DNA of 64,000 bases from CAZRCZ01 sp964598765 (GTDB taxonomy: Bacteria > Sumerlaeota > Sumerlaeia > MVZB01 > JAJFLK01): contig CAZRCZ010000022.1 in the NCBI GenBank assembly GCA_964598765.1, positions 1 through 64,000 of the forward strand, written 5' to 3'. The notes beneath the pieces were generated by a model. It searched no databases, was not told the origin of the DNA, and saw nothing but the letters and a program-made list of their open reading frames with translations. A program made the translations under genes and the position numbers. Shown here piece by piece: positions 17,380 through 26,302 of this stretch; position 1 is the first letter of the stretch, and every line of letters starts with the position of its first letter.

Positions 17380-18393
17380 ATGGATTCGAATTCCGCCTCC
17401 AAAGAACCGCCCCCGACGAACAGAACCAAGTTGCGTATCCTTGTCATAGATGACGACCCGGATTTGCGCGCCCTCCTGCGCATGGCGCTCAGTCAGGAAC
17501 ACGAAGTCGCCGAGGCCGAAAACGGCTTGATGGGACTAACGATGCTGGAGCATTTCGAGCCTGATTTTGTGATATGCGACATCATGATGCCCGTGCTGGA
17601 CGGACTGGAAACGGTGGAGGCGATACGAAAGAATCCTCGATTTTATGACATTCCGGTTTTCTTCCTGACGGGCGAACGGCATCAGGATTTGCCCGAATTG
17701 ACCATGGAGGTCGGCGGGAATCTTTATCTGGAAAAACCGATTGACCCGCTTCGCTTGCTCGATTTGATTCAGGATTACGTCGCGGAGATGGGGGTGACGC
17801 CCCGGGCGAGGGAAGCGAAGGAACCGGCTCCGCCGACGTCTCACGCCGCGCCGGAATTCGAGCATCCCGTCCGAATCCTGACGATTGATCCGAACGCCGA
17901 ATCCATGAATCGGATTCGCGGTCTTTTATCCGACGACGACAAAGGACGCTGGGAAACGCTGTGGTCCGACGATCCGGGGGAATGTCTGGCGAATCTTTAC
18001 CGCCTGCAACCCGACATGATCCTCTACAATCCTCGCCAAAAAATGGCGGGGATTGCGTTCATTCAAAATCTTTTCTTCCGGCAAATGCTCAAGGACCATG
18101 AGATTTGCTTTATCGGATCGGACATTTCGCAGGCGGAAACGGAAACCAACCGGAAACTTTCGGGACGCGATCCGATCCGGTTGGATCGGCCCGCCGAATC
18201 CGTTCTTCGCCAAATCGCGGAGGTAATTCTGGCGGCGCGCGCAAAATTCACCCCCAAGCGCCACACGCTCGAACAAATCCGCGAACAGGATCGAAAACGC
18301 AAAGAGCGCCTCCGATCCGCGGACACGCAGTCGCGCCGCAAACAAACTCTCCGGATGCAGGAACAAATTGACAAAGAGGCGGGGAGATATTGA
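17380..18393 (+). CDS. Response regulator with one active and one degenerate receiver domain
   Basis: 337 aa, no DNA-binding or enzymatic output domain recognised. Receiver 1 (18-135) is complete: acidic pocket D24-D26, phosphoacceptor D67 in VICDIMMP, T97 and K119. A second receiver-like fold follows (164-290), where the phosphoacceptor position reads LYN (N217) and the acidic pocket is reduced to TIDP, so it is probably a pseudoreceiver. The C-terminal 50 residues are highly basic and helical. No histidine kinase is adjacent. It may work through protein contact or through RNA/DNA contact of the basic tail (inference). Confidence 0.85.
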   Translation: MDSNSASKEPPPTNRTKLRILVIDDDPDLRALLRMALSQEHEVAEAENGLMGLTMLEHFEPDFVICDIMMPVLDGLETVEAIRKNPRFYDIPVFFLTGERHQDLPELTMEVGGNLYLEKPIDPLRLLDLIQDYVAEMGVTPRAREAKEPAPPTSHAAPEFEHPVRILTIDPNAESMNRIRGLLSDDDKGRWETLWSDDPGECLANLYRLQPDMILYNPRQKMAGIAFIQNLFFRQMLKDHEICFIGSDISQAETETNRKLSGRDPIRLDRPAESVLRQIAEVILAARAKFTPKRHTLEQIREQDRKRKERLRSADTQSRRKQTLRMQEQIDKEAGRY

Positions 18394-18610
18394 ATTCCAT
18401 TCGCGGATGGCGGCAATTGCAAACCCTCCGGCGCAATCTGGGAATTCTCGCTCTTTGCCCCGGAAGGGGACATACTGGTATATGGGATACGGAATACAGA
18501 CCAAGCAGAGTAGCGCGACAAGTAGCGGACCGCCGTACGCGCCCAAAGCCTCCGAAAAGCCAGGCAGGTCGGACAAGGAACGCAAGCGATTGCTTCCCAA
18601 TCGGCGCCTG
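18394..18610. other. Intergenic DNA upstream of a decayed toxin-antitoxin pair
   Basis: No gene I can support. Several short frames cross it on both strands with no recognisable domain. In the frame of the antitoxin fragment the upstream translation does not look like an antitoxin N-terminus, so the 5' part of that gene is probably lost. Confidence 0.4.
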
Positions 18611-18697
18611 ATGAAATTTGCAGGAAAGGCGAGAGGATTGCCACCGGACGCATCCGAAACGATTGATTCTTATCATTACGGCTCGCCCATACGATGA
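18611..18697 (+). pseudogene. Antitoxin C-terminal remnant (VapB-like)
   Basis: Twenty-eight residues, MKFAGKARGLPP followed by a short acidic/aromatic tail ending in GSPIR, look like the C-terminal toxin-contact segment of VapB-type antitoxins that precede PIN toxins. The stop overlaps the PIN start codon as ATGA, the usual coupling in such operons. No DNA-binding N-terminal domain is found in frame upstream, so I read it as a truncated remnant. A real 28 aa peptide is less likely. Confidence 0.5.
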
Positions 18698-19095
18698 AGG
18701 CGGCCTTTGCCGATACGTCGCTATTCGTTGCCTTTTTAAATCCGCGCGATAAGCACCATGTCCAAGCGATGGACTGCATGGAGAGAGCGCGTCAGCCGCT
18801 CGTCACGACGTATTGAATTTTGACCGAATTGGGGAATTATCTCGGCGGCGGACCTAACCGCAGGCTATTCGTCCCATTTATAGCAGAGTTGCGGCGCGAT
18901 CCGAAATTTCTCATTTTGCCGGGCAATGAAGGCTGGTTCGAGAGGGGGTTTGAATTATACGGAAGGCGGGGCGACAAATCTTGGTCCATGGTGGATTGCA
19001 TTTCTTTTGCGGTGATGATGGACCAGTATCTGACCGAGACCTACACCGCCGACCGCCATTTCGAACAAGCAGGGTTCAAGATTCTATTGAAGTGA
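18694..19095 (+). pseudogene. PIN-domain toxin (VapC-like), interrupted by an in-frame TGA
   Basis: Reading from ATG 18694 gives MKAAFADTSLFVAFLNPRD, a standard PIN start, then an in-frame TGA at codon 41 (18814-18816), then TELGNYLGG and a complete remainder to 19095. The stop sits where the family usually has a tryptophan (TGG), so a single G to A change explains it. All four expected acidic metal ligands are kept: D7, E45, D101, D120. The C-terminal part could in theory start at TTG 18820 but would lack the first ligand. PIN toxins are RNases; this copy should be inactive unless the stop is read through or is a sequencing error. Confidence 0.78.
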
Positions 19096-19107
19096 AGCGA
19101 AAGGCAT

Positions 19108-20256
19108 TCAATGTTTCAGTTCAACCGCGCGGTTGACAATACCATCCGGAAGTTTTGTTTTTGCGTCAATATTTGCCGCGTCCACTTGAGCTTGGGTCAA
19201 ATTAAAAGCTTCATGGAGATCAGCGCCGTCCAACTCTGCGCCCGTCAAAATGGCCTGTTTGAGCGAGGCGTGTTTAAAACGTGCACCCGATAAAATTGCC
19301 GACGATAGATCAGCCTTTTCTAGGGAAGCCTCCGTAAGTATTGCGCCATTGAGTCTCGCACGTTGCAAGAAGGCGCCGTCGAGTGACGCTTTAGTCAGGT
19401 CTGCGAATGGAAGCTCTGCTTGGGACAAAACAGTCTCCTTCAGATAAGCCCCGCGAAGATCAGCTTGGTGCAATGAAGCCCCCTGCAATATTCCGTTGCT
19501 TAAATTCGCCCGATTCAAAACCACGCCGACCATCCATGCTGATTGCAGATTGGAGTCGTAAAAATTTGCCCTTTCGAAATGAACCCCCTCGGGAAGTTCG
19601 AGGTGTCGCAGGTCAGTCCTTCGAAAATCGAGCATTCGATCTTCCCCAATTTCATGATTCAAATTGCGCCGTGCAGTGACGGTCATAATTGCTTGAATGT
19701 CAGGGCGAAGAGTTGGCATTTCTCCGAATCCATTGTCTTCGTCGGTGTTGCGTTGACTGGGCAACGGGGAATTATGCCGCACATATCCCGTCAGAATCTC
19801 CATAATGGGCCAGTGGAATTCCTTTGAATGGCGAGCGATGCGCTCCAAGGCGAAAATGCCACCGAGACGGATTTCCAGCGCGGGTTGACCGTGAGCATCG
19901 CATGCACCCAGATGTTCAATCGCCTTTGCGAAAAGGTCATTGGTGTTGCGCTTCTGTGTTTCTTTGATTTGCTTCCACGTAAAGGCCGCTCCGACAACAA
20001 TCGCGCTTCCTCCAAGCAAAGTAAGGACAGCCTTGAACCATTCGAGTTCCAGTGAGACGCGGTCAATCGCGTCCCGACTCGTTGTAATCCCAATTTTATC
20101 GTGGATGTGAAAAACTTGGATGAGAAGCCATCCGGCCAGAATGACGAGTAGCAAAAAAATTAGGCTCGCTATGAAGAACAAGCGCCGACATTCAAACCAA
20201 TCCTTGGCTTTTGCGATTCTCCCTTTGGCAAGGTTTCCCTTGGAGACAATTTTCAA
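19108..20256 (-). CDS. Pentapeptide-repeat membrane protein
   Basis: 382 aa. Two membrane helices are seen near residues 28-50 and 75-95. The C-terminal half (about 215-360) is a pentapeptide repeat of A(D/N)LXX type, for example ANLSNGILQGASLHQADLRG and ADLTKASLDGAFLQRARLNG, forming a right-handed quadrilateral beta helix. Related proteins with two N-terminal helices and a KAIEHLG segment are common membrane proteins of unknown role. The start is a TTG overlapping the stop of the small upstream gene, with AGAGAG 7 nt before it, so the two are translationally coupled. Confidence 0.85.
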   Translation of the reverse strand: MKIVSKGNLAKGRIAKAKDWFECRRLFFIASLIFLLLVILAGWLLIQVFHIHDKIGITTSRDAIDRVSLELEWFKAVLTLLGGSAIVVGAAFTWKQIKETQKRNTNDLFAKAIEHLGACDAHGQPALEIRLGGIFALERIARHSKEFHWPIMEILTGYVRHNSPLPSQRNTDEDNGFGEMPTLRPDIQAIMTVTARRNLNHEIGEDRMLDFRRTDLRHLELPEGVHFERANFYDSNLQSAWMVGVVLNRANLSNGILQGASLHQADLRGAYLKETVLSQAELPFADLTKASLDGAFLQRARLNGAILTEASLEKADLSSAILSGARFKHASLKQAILTGAELDGADLHEAFNLTQAQVDAANIDAKTKLPDGIVNRAVELKH

Positions 20257-20462
20257 TGGTCGCTCTCTAATTGGGAAATGACTCGCGATCGTGAAAGAGG
20301 GGGACTCCCTAATCCCTCTTCAATGGCTCGCGCAAGCGCAACATCCTCGTCAACCACGCCATTAGTTTCTTCTTTCAAACCACGTCTTCTCTCGAGAGAT
20401 CGAACAGTGGCGGATTTGATTGAATTGCGCAATTTCCTTTCGACAATCTTCTTCGCTTTCAT
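20253..20462 (-). CDS. Small charged hypothetical protein, coupled to the pentapeptide-repeat gene
   Basis: 69 aa from the ATG at 20462, which has AGAGGG 6 nt upstream; an upstream ATG (20480) has no such site. The protein is very basic at the start and acidic near the end (VDEDVALARAIEEGLGSPPLSR). The C-terminal half resembles the tail of small antitoxin-like proteins, but I do not recognise a family. The 4 bp overlap with the next gene suggests a shared function. Confidence 0.55.
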   Translation of the reverse strand: MKAKKIVERKLRNSIKSATVRSLERRRGLKEETNGVVDEDVALARAIEEGLGSPPLSRSRVISQLESDH

Positions 20463-20517
20463 TGCATACCCTCTTTGCATCAGGAAAGTCAGAATGACAG
20501 GACGCGCGAGAAAACGA

Positions 20518-22209
20518 TCACTGACGCATCTCGCTCATCACCGGCAACAAAATCCTCGACCGATGCTTCGCGTCATGCCAGACGGCGTTGTTGGCCTTGC
20601 GCGATTCGGCGTCGGCGCGAAAGGGGTGGCCGGTGTTGGGATTCGGTTCGAACCGCGTGTCGTTGCTACTGGTGACATGCACGCCGATGCGATGCCCCTT
20701 GGCGAAGACGTTGGCCGTGGACCACAGATCAATCTCGATCTTCTCGATTTTGTCCGGCGTCATCGTCACTTCCTTGTCCAACCCCTTGCGGTAGCGCACC
20801 CGCAAACCGTTGTCGAGAATCAACGCCTCGTAACCGTCCGGATACACGTCCACGAGCTTGGCCATGAAATCGGTGTCGGGCGCGTCGGTCTGGACGTAAA
20901 GCTCGACGGAAACCTGTCCCACAACCGTGACCGGTTCGGCAAGCAGATCGGAATTAAATCGAAGATAATCGGGGCGTTCGCCAATCGGGCGCTGATCCAT
21001 CGGGCCCTTGGCGATGGTGAGATTGGGGCCGCCGTAGGTTTTGACCGGATTGGCCGGATCATAGACATAGCGGCTGGCCGAATTTTTTTCCTTCGGACGT
21101 TCGGTCGAAAGTTTGTTGTCGCCGATCAGATAATACGACGCGGTTTTCGTTTTGGGAGGCCAACTATTCGCCGTCTGCCATTGATTGCCGGGCGCGCCGG
21201 GCGTTTCGGGATCCCCCATCAAATAATACTGAATCGGCGGTTCCTTCATGATCCCGTTGTCAATCCCCTTGAGCCAATAATCGAACCAACGGTATTGATC
21301 GTCGCCGCGCAAATCGCCGGCGTCCTTGGGATATTTCAGGCGCGGCCCGATGGCTCCGTGTCCCGCCGCCGCCATGAGCAATTTTTGATTGCCTTTGGCC
21401 CTGCCGCCTCCGTGCGCTTGCAAGCCGACGAAATTCTCGACTGTCCCTTGATCGAAAATGTCGAACCATCCGCCGACGTTATACATCGGAATTTGAATCG
21501 CCTTGTGCTGGTCGGCGATTTCCGCCCAATCCCAATACGGGTCCATGATCGCCTTGGCCTGCCATTCCTTTCGGACCTCGGTGGATTTCTGCGCCTCCAT
21601 CCAGTTGTCCATCAGTTCCTTGCGATAGAGCGCGCCGACCCAAAGCGCCTGACGGCGCCATGACGCGGGCGCGACCACAACGTAGCCCGCGACCAAATGC
21701 GGCGGCGCGGCGGTCGCGGCCAGATTGGTGGTGATGCCGAGCGCCGAACCGCCCGACATGCCGACTTTCCCGTTGGACCATTTTTGCGCGGCGCACCACT
21801 CGACCGCGTCGTAGCCGTCCTCGCGGTCGGTGCGGAACGGAACGTATTCCCCTTCCGATTTATATCGCCCCCTGCAATCCTGCGCGACCATGACGTAACC
21901 ACGTTCCGTGAATCCCTTCGCGCCTCCCTTATTGCTATTCTTGTTGTAGGGCGTCCGGAAAAGCACCACCGGCCACGGTCCCTGCCCTTCGGGGAAATAG
22001 GCGGTCGTGGCGAGTTTTACTCCATCGCGCATCGAAACCATGAAATCCTCGGAGCGGGGTTCCGCCTTGACTTGAGGCTGATCGGCGGCGTGGGCGAACG
22101 CGCCGAGAAAGAACCACAGAGATACCGAGGCACGGAGAAAGATTCGCCTGCGCGAATTTCTGCCCTCGGTGTCTTTGTGCCTCTGTTGTGAGATTTTTGC
22201 CTTAGTCAT
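20518..22209 (-). CDS. CocE/NonD family hydrolase (X-Pro dipeptidyl-peptidase-like), secreted
   Basis: 563 aa. An alpha/beta hydrolase domain has its nucleophile in GMSGGSALG, a general-acid histidine in AAAGHGAIG and the family motifs VAQDCRGRYKSEGEY and NVGGWFDIFDQG; a C-terminal jelly-roll (about 430-560) follows, as in cocaine esterase and glutaryl-7-ACA acylase relatives. It hydrolyses an ester or amide; the substrate is unknown. A signal peptide ends at AFAHA (about residue 41). The first 40 codons lie in an octamer-type inverted repeat, so the hydrophobic core of the signal peptide is coded by repeat DNA. It overlaps the upstream hydrolase by 8 bp. Confidence 0.9.
   Translation of the reverse strand: MTKAKISQQRHKDTEGRNSRRRIFLRASVSLWFFLGAFAHAADQPQVKAEPRSEDFMVSMRDGVKLATTAYFPEGQGPWPVVLFRTPYNKNSNKGGAKGFTERGYVMVAQDCRGRYKSEGEYVPFRTDREDGYDAVEWCAAQKWSNGKVGMSGGSALGITTNLAATAAPPHLVAGYVVVAPASWRRQALWVGALYRKELMDNWMEAQKSTEVRKEWQAKAIMDPYWDWAEIADQHKAIQIPMYNVGGWFDIFDQGTVENFVGLQAHGGGRAKGNQKLLMAAAGHGAIGPRLKYPKDAGDLRGDDQYRWFDYWLKGIDNGIMKEPPIQYYLMGDPETPGAPGNQWQTANSWPPKTKTASYYLIGDNKLSTERPKEKNSASRYVYDPANPVKTYGGPNLTIAKGPMDQRPIGERPDYLRFNSDLLAEPVTVVGQVSVELYVQTDAPDTDFMAKLVDVYPDGYEALILDNGLRVRYRKGLDKEVTMTPDKIEKIEIDLWSTANVFAKGHRIGVHVTSSNDTRFEPNPNTGHPFRADAESRKANNAVWHDAKHRSRILLPVMSEMRQ
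22111..22194. repeat. Octamer-built inverted repeat inside the 5' end of the CocE-type gene
   Basis: Left arm 22111-22140 (ACCACAGAGATACCGAGGC core) and right arm 22162-22194 (CTCGGTGTCTTTGTGCCTC core) are imperfectly complementary, with a 21 nt loop. The arms are 8-nt units of the family seen at 27787-27868 and elsewhere. Here the element is translated on the minus strand. Confidence 0.8.
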
Positions 22210-22993
22210 GTTTCTTCTTCTTCTCCTCCATCTTATGCGACAAGAACCAAGCGTAAAGTTTGTCGTTGGAATAAGTCGCCGTCCAGCAGTCGTGCGCGAG
22301 ATCGGGATAAAGCGTGATTTGCACGTCCGCGCCGAACGCCTTCAGCGCGTCGGCCATCTCGACCGAGCGATTATACGGAACCGTGTGGTCCTTCTCGCCG
22401 TGAAAAATCCAGAAGGGGAGGCGCGAGCATTTGTTAAGGGCCGAGGCGTCTCCTCCGCCACAGACCGGCGCGACAGCGGCGAACGTGTCGGGCCAATCCT
22501 CCGCCAGACAAAACGCACCGAATCCCCCCATGCTGAGGCCGGTCAGGTAAATTCGGGTCGTATCCACGCGGTAATCCCGTTTGACTTCGTCCAGAATTTT
22601 CGTGACGTCCGGCTCCAAGTTGCGCCATGCGTTCATCAAGAGGGCCGGTTCAGGTTTCGGTTTGGGGCATTGCGGAGCGACGACCAAAAACGGAAAATTG
22701 TTCCGAAGAATGCCCTCTTTGAGAGGACCATGCTTGCGCGTCAGTTCGACGTCGTCGCCGCTTTCACCGTAGCCGTGCAGAAAGAGAATCAGCGGCCATT
22801 TCCGGCGTGACTCATTGTAATTGTAAGGGACGAACATTCCAAATTTGCGCTCGTGCCCCGCGGTTGGGCTGTCGTAGGCGTGGATCACGTAGCCCGTGTC
22901 CATGACCGGAACTTTGGATCGGAAATAAGAACAGCCCGGCAAAACCGCCAAGAAAAGGATGCAACCGAACCGAAGCGATTTGGAAGACGACAT
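22202..22993 (-). CDS. Alpha/beta hydrolase lipoprotein (prolyl oligopeptidase / PHB depolymerase-like)
   Basis: 263 aa from ATG 22993, which has GAAAGGAG 8 nt upstream; the GTG three codons earlier is disfavoured. A lipoprotein signal ends in LPGC. The serine nucleophile is in GLSMGGFGAF, the oxyanion region in LFLHGYGESGDD, and the catalytic histidine probably in DLAHDCW; DHTVPY carries the acid. This is the family of secreted esterases related to feruloyl and polyhydroxyalkanoate esterases; the substrate is not predictable. It is coupled to the CocE-type gene (8 bp overlap), so both may act on the same imported material. Confidence 0.87.
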   Translation of the reverse strand: MSSSKSLRFGCILFLAVLPGCSYFRSKVPVMDTGYVIHAYDSPTAGHERKFGMFVPYNYNESRRKWPLILFLHGYGESGDDVELTRKHGPLKEGILRNNFPFLVVAPQCPKPKPEPALLMNAWRNLEPDVTKILDEVKRDYRVDTTRIYLTGLSMGGFGAFCLAEDWPDTFAAVAPVCGGGDASALNKCSRLPFWIFHGEKDHTVPYNRSVEMADALKAFGADVQITLYPDLAHDCWTATYSNDKLYAWFLSHKMEEKKKKHD

Positions 22994-23243
22994 GGATTTC
23001 ACTCCTTTCAGACGAATGGATGAATTGAAAACAGGAATACGGATGGGAATTCTACATTATTTTGAATCGGGATGCACGGGATAAACAGAACAGGGATGAA
23101 CAAGATGGGCAGGGTGGGGATGAGGGCGCATATTCCGAAGTTGAGGCCCGACCGAGCCGCGACCGTGAGGGAGCGACCAGTGCTTGCCATCTTCGTTTTT
23201 GGGCGGTCGCACCAACTTCCGGTCCGGTCAATTCATCGTCGCG
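22994..23243. repeat. Intergenic repeat debris
   Basis: No gene. About 23068-23120 is a purine-rich run of GGGATnnAC-like units (GGGATAAACAG, CAGGGATGAACAAG), a single arm of a short-unit repeat. The motif GAGCCGCGACCGTGAGGGAG near 23155-23174 resembles another short dispersed sequence that I recall from PVC genomes; only one copy is seen here. Confidence 0.4.
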
Positions 23244-26114
23244 CTATTCGTAAATCGTCCAATCCCGCGCGCGGTTGGGCGTCGGCGTGGGCGTCACGAC
23301 GTCCACGCTAAGGTTCAATGGTGAACCGAACGGAACGCTGTTATCCTCCATGTCAAACCGCAGTGAACATCCCGCCGAGGGAGCGACGGGCGCGCGCATC
23401 ACACCGGAGAACATGTAAAAATCTCCGGGCAAAACATTCAGCCCTGAAACAATGTCGAGATGAATCACTCCCGCAAACAAATTACAACTGTCGGTCGTAA
23501 CCTTAAGGTCATACAGCCCCGCCGAACCCCAAGTCGTGTTGCCCGTGTTCCAGACGCGGAGTCCCACGGTCATCTCTTGGTTGGTGTTCAACTGCGCCGG
23601 AATCGTGTGATAAACGATGGAGGCATTGTCGAAGGGAGTGGGAGTCGGGGTGATGGTTGAGGAAGGCGTTGGCGTGGCCGTGCGGGTCGCCGTGGGAGTG
23701 GGAGTTCGAGTCGGGGTCGGTGATGGAGTCACAACCGCGCATCCGAAAAGATAGGCGCTACCGGAATCGGTTGCGCCGGTGTCGTCCTGATAGGCCCCGA
23801 TAATGACATTGCTTCCGGATATCGCAACCGAGGCCCCGAAATTATCTCCCGTGGCGGGCGTTGGGTTATTGAAAGTTTGAAGGAGAGAGCCGGTTAAGGC
23901 GTCATAAAGGAAAGCCGCGCCGGAATCAGCCACACCTGAATCAACACCAATGGCCCCCACAAGGACATTGTTTCCTGATATTGCAACCGACCATCCAAAA
24001 AGATCGGTAACGTTCGGGTTCGGTTGATAAAAGGTTTGCGAGCCGGACCCAGTCGAGGCGTCAAACAAATAAGCCGTGTAGCCGTAGTAGCTGGGTCCAC
24101 CGACAACGACGTTGTTCCCGGATACCGCGACGGCGAAGCCGAAATTAGTAACTTGGCTGTTGAACGTCAGTAAGAGCGCACCGGTGGAGGCGTTAAAAAG
24201 ATATACGCTACCGGCGTTGGTCGCGCCAGTGTCGTCGTAGGGTGCACCGATCACAACATTATTCCCCGAAATCGCAACGGAGTATCCAAATTGATCTCCC
24301 GTTGCCGGGGTCGGATTGTTGAAGGTCTGGAGAAGCGCGCCGGTGGCGGAATTGAAAAGATACGCGCCTCCTGCGTCGGTCGCGCCCGTGTCGTCGAAAG
24401 GACATCCCACGAGGACGTAATTTCCTGAAATGGCAACCGAACTCCCGAACAAGGCGTTTGCAGACGGGACCGGATTGCTGAAAGTTTGGATCACTGTCCC
24501 AGAGGTTGCATCAATCAGATACGCGGCACCGGAGGCGGATGCGCCGTTATCAACCCCGATGGCTCCAACGAGCGCGTTCGTTCCTTCGATGGCCACTGCC
24601 GCGCCGAATAGGTCGCTGGCGGTGGCTGTGGGATCGTTGAAGGTTCGAATCAAGCCACCCGTTGAGGCGTTGTAAAGGTAAGCGCTACCGGCATCGCTTG
24701 CTCCGGTGTTGTCGTGCGGCGCGCCGATCAAGGCGCGATTTCCTGATATCGAAACCGAGCCACCGAAGTTATCGGTGGCCGCAGGGGATGGGTTATTGAT
24801 GGTTTGCGACAGACTGCAAGGCGTAGCGGTCGGAGTTGGACTCGCCGTTCGTGAGGCCGTTCTCGTGGGTGTGGGCGTGGCGCTTCGCGTTGGCGTCGGG
24901 GTCGCGCAACTTGCGGCGGAATAGAAATAGGCGCTTCCCGAGTCGGTCGCGCCAGTGTCGTCATTGGGCGCGCCGACCAAAACATTAGTCCCTGAAATCG
25001 CCACCGACCAGCCGAAATAATCGTAGGCGACGGGCGTCGGATTGTGGAACGCATTGATGAGCGCGCCCGTCGTCGCGTCGAACTCATACGCGCTTCCCGC
25101 ATTGGTGGCAAGACCATCATCATAGCGCGCCCCGATTAGAACATTGTTTCCGGATATCGAAACCGAATACGCAAAATTGTCGTAGGCTTGCGAGGTCGGA
25201 TTGTTGAAGGTCCGAAGCAGAGAACCGCTCGTCGCGTCAAACAGATAGGCGGTTCCGGCGTCGGTCGCGCCGGTGTCGTCCTGATACGACCCGATCAAGG
25301 CGTTGTTTCCCGAAATCGCCACAGCCGCGCCAAAATAATCGTAAGCAACCGGAGTCGGATTGGCGAAGGATTGAAGCAGGGAACCGCTTACAGATTCGAA
25401 TAAATAAGCGACGCCCGAATCGGTCCCGCCCGTGTCGTTGTAAGGCGAGCCGACCAGGACGTTGTTTCCCGAGATGGCGACGGAGGAACCAAATTTGTCA
25501 TAGGCGACTCCCGCCGGATTGACAAAAGATTGAAGGAGATTACCTGTGGTCGCGTCGAATAGATAGGCGCGTCCGGTGTCGGTTGCGCCGATGTCCTTGA
25601 ACGGCGCGCCGATCAAAACATTATTTCCATCAATCGCCACCGACCATCCGAAGGCATCGTCATCTGCCGGTGCCGGATTATTGAAAGTTTGAAGAAGCGC
25701 TCCGGTCGAGGCGCTGAACAGATAAGCGATTCCGGCGCCGGTGTTCTTGCCCCATGCTCCGATCAAGGCATTATTCCCTGAAATTGCCACCGACCAGCCG
25801 AAGAAGTCGCCCGCCGACGGCGTCGGGTCGTTGAATGTCTGGTGCGTTGAGCCAGAGGTGGTGTCGAAAAGATACGCGCTTCCGGCATTGGACGCGCCGG
25901 TGGCGTCATAGGGTGTTCCCACCAGCGCGTTGGTTCCCGAAATCGCGACCGAATGGCCAAAGTTGTCGCCGACCACAGGAGAGGGATTGATAAACGTCCA
26001 GCCAACGGGACACTGCGCGACGACGGGCAGGGGAATCCATCCCGCGATGCCGATTAAAATGAAGGCGCTTTTGCGCGCCAAAGTTTTGACGGTCCAAGAA
26101 GATTGGGAAATCAT
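23244..26114 (-). CDS. Secreted FG-GAP-type repeat protein with two seven-bladed propellers
   Basis: 956 aa. After a signal peptide (cleaved near VVAQC) come fourteen repeats of about 53 residues with the core FGxSVAISGNNVLIGAP and DTGATDAGSAYLF. Seven repeats form block 1 (about 38-400) and seven form block 2 (about 430-800); the fifth repeat of block 2 is shortened. TP-rich linkers (TPTPTRSATPTPT type) follow each block, and a C-terminal Ig-like domain with NTGNTTWG (NBR1/NPCBM-like) ends the protein. The repeats resemble FG-GAP integrin-type blades with DxD-type loops (YDDTGATDAG) likely to bind calcium. Probably a cell-surface or extracellular adhesion or binding protein. Exact copy-like repeats make this gene assembly-sensitive. 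Confidence 0.85.
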   Translation of the reverse strand: MISQSSWTVKTLARKSAFILIGIAGWIPLPVVAQCPVGWTFINPSPVVGDNFGHSVAISGTNALVGTPYDATGASNAGSAYLFDTTSGSTHQTFNDPTPSAGDFFGWSVAISGNNALIGAWGKNTGAGIAYLFSASTGALLQTFNNPAPADDDAFGWSVAIDGNNVLIGAPFKDIGATDTGRAYLFDATTGNLLQSFVNPAGVAYDKFGSSVAISGNNVLVGSPYNDTGGTDSGVAYLFESVSGSLLQSFANPTPVAYDYFGAAVAISGNNALIGSYQDDTGATDAGTAYLFDATSGSLLRTFNNPTSQAYDNFAYSVSISGNNVLIGARYDDGLATNAGSAYEFDATTGALINAFHNPTPVAYDYFGWSVAISGTNVLVGAPNDDTGATDSGSAYFYSAASCATPTPTRSATPTPTRTASRTASPTPTATPCSLSQTINNPSPAATDNFGGSVSISGNRALIGAPHDNTGASDAGSAYLYNASTGGLIRTFNDPTATASDLFGAAVAIEGTNALVGAIGVDNGASASGAAYLIDATSGTVIQTFSNPVPSANALFGSSVAISGNYVLVGCPFDDTGATDAGGAYLFNSATGALLQTFNNPTPATGDQFGYSVAISGNNVVIGAPYDDTGATNAGSVYLFNASTGALLLTFNSQVTNFGFAVAVSGNNVVVGGPSYYGYTAYLFDASTGSGSQTFYQPNPNVTDLFGWSVAISGNNVLVGAIGVDSGVADSGAAFLYDALTGSLLQTFNNPTPATGDNFGASVAISGSNVIIGAYQDDTGATDSGSAYLFGCAVVTPSPTPTRTPTPTATRTATPTPSSTITPTPTPFDNASIVYHTIPAQLNTNQEMTVGLRVWNTGNTTWGSAGLYDLKVTTDSCNLFAGVIHLDIVSGLNVLPGDFYMFSGVMRAPVAPSAGCSLRFDMEDNSVPFGSPLNLSVDVVTPTPTPNRARDWTIYE

Positions 26115-26302
26115 ATTTACTTACCGTCCAGTTTAATTCTTTCTCCCAAGCCAAACCGGGGTCAAGGGGGAAAAGGCGTAATTCCGCCTTCTACCCATAA
26201 TATATGCCGCAACGGGTCACATTTCGCACAAGCCATGCAAATTGTTTTGCCGATGCCATTTTCAGCGTCAAAAACTGGACTTCATTGCAAGGACCAAGCA
26301 AA
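26115..26302. other. Divergent intergenic region
   Basis: Spacer between the FG-GAP gene and the PQQ-like propeller gene. No gene or clear promoter consensus is seen. The reading frame of the propeller gene is open back to 26204 but codes for nothing recognisable here. Confidence 0.35.

Noticed and set aside
17926..18600. Minus-strand frame with a hydrophobic stretch
   Set aside because: Antisense to the response regulator for most of its length; one hydrophobic segment is not evidence of a gene.
18814..18816. UGA recoded as tryptophan in the PIN gene
   Set aside because: Other genes in the window (trpB, the glutamine-synthetase-like gene, argJ) end in UGA at the expected place, so UGA is a stop in this organism.
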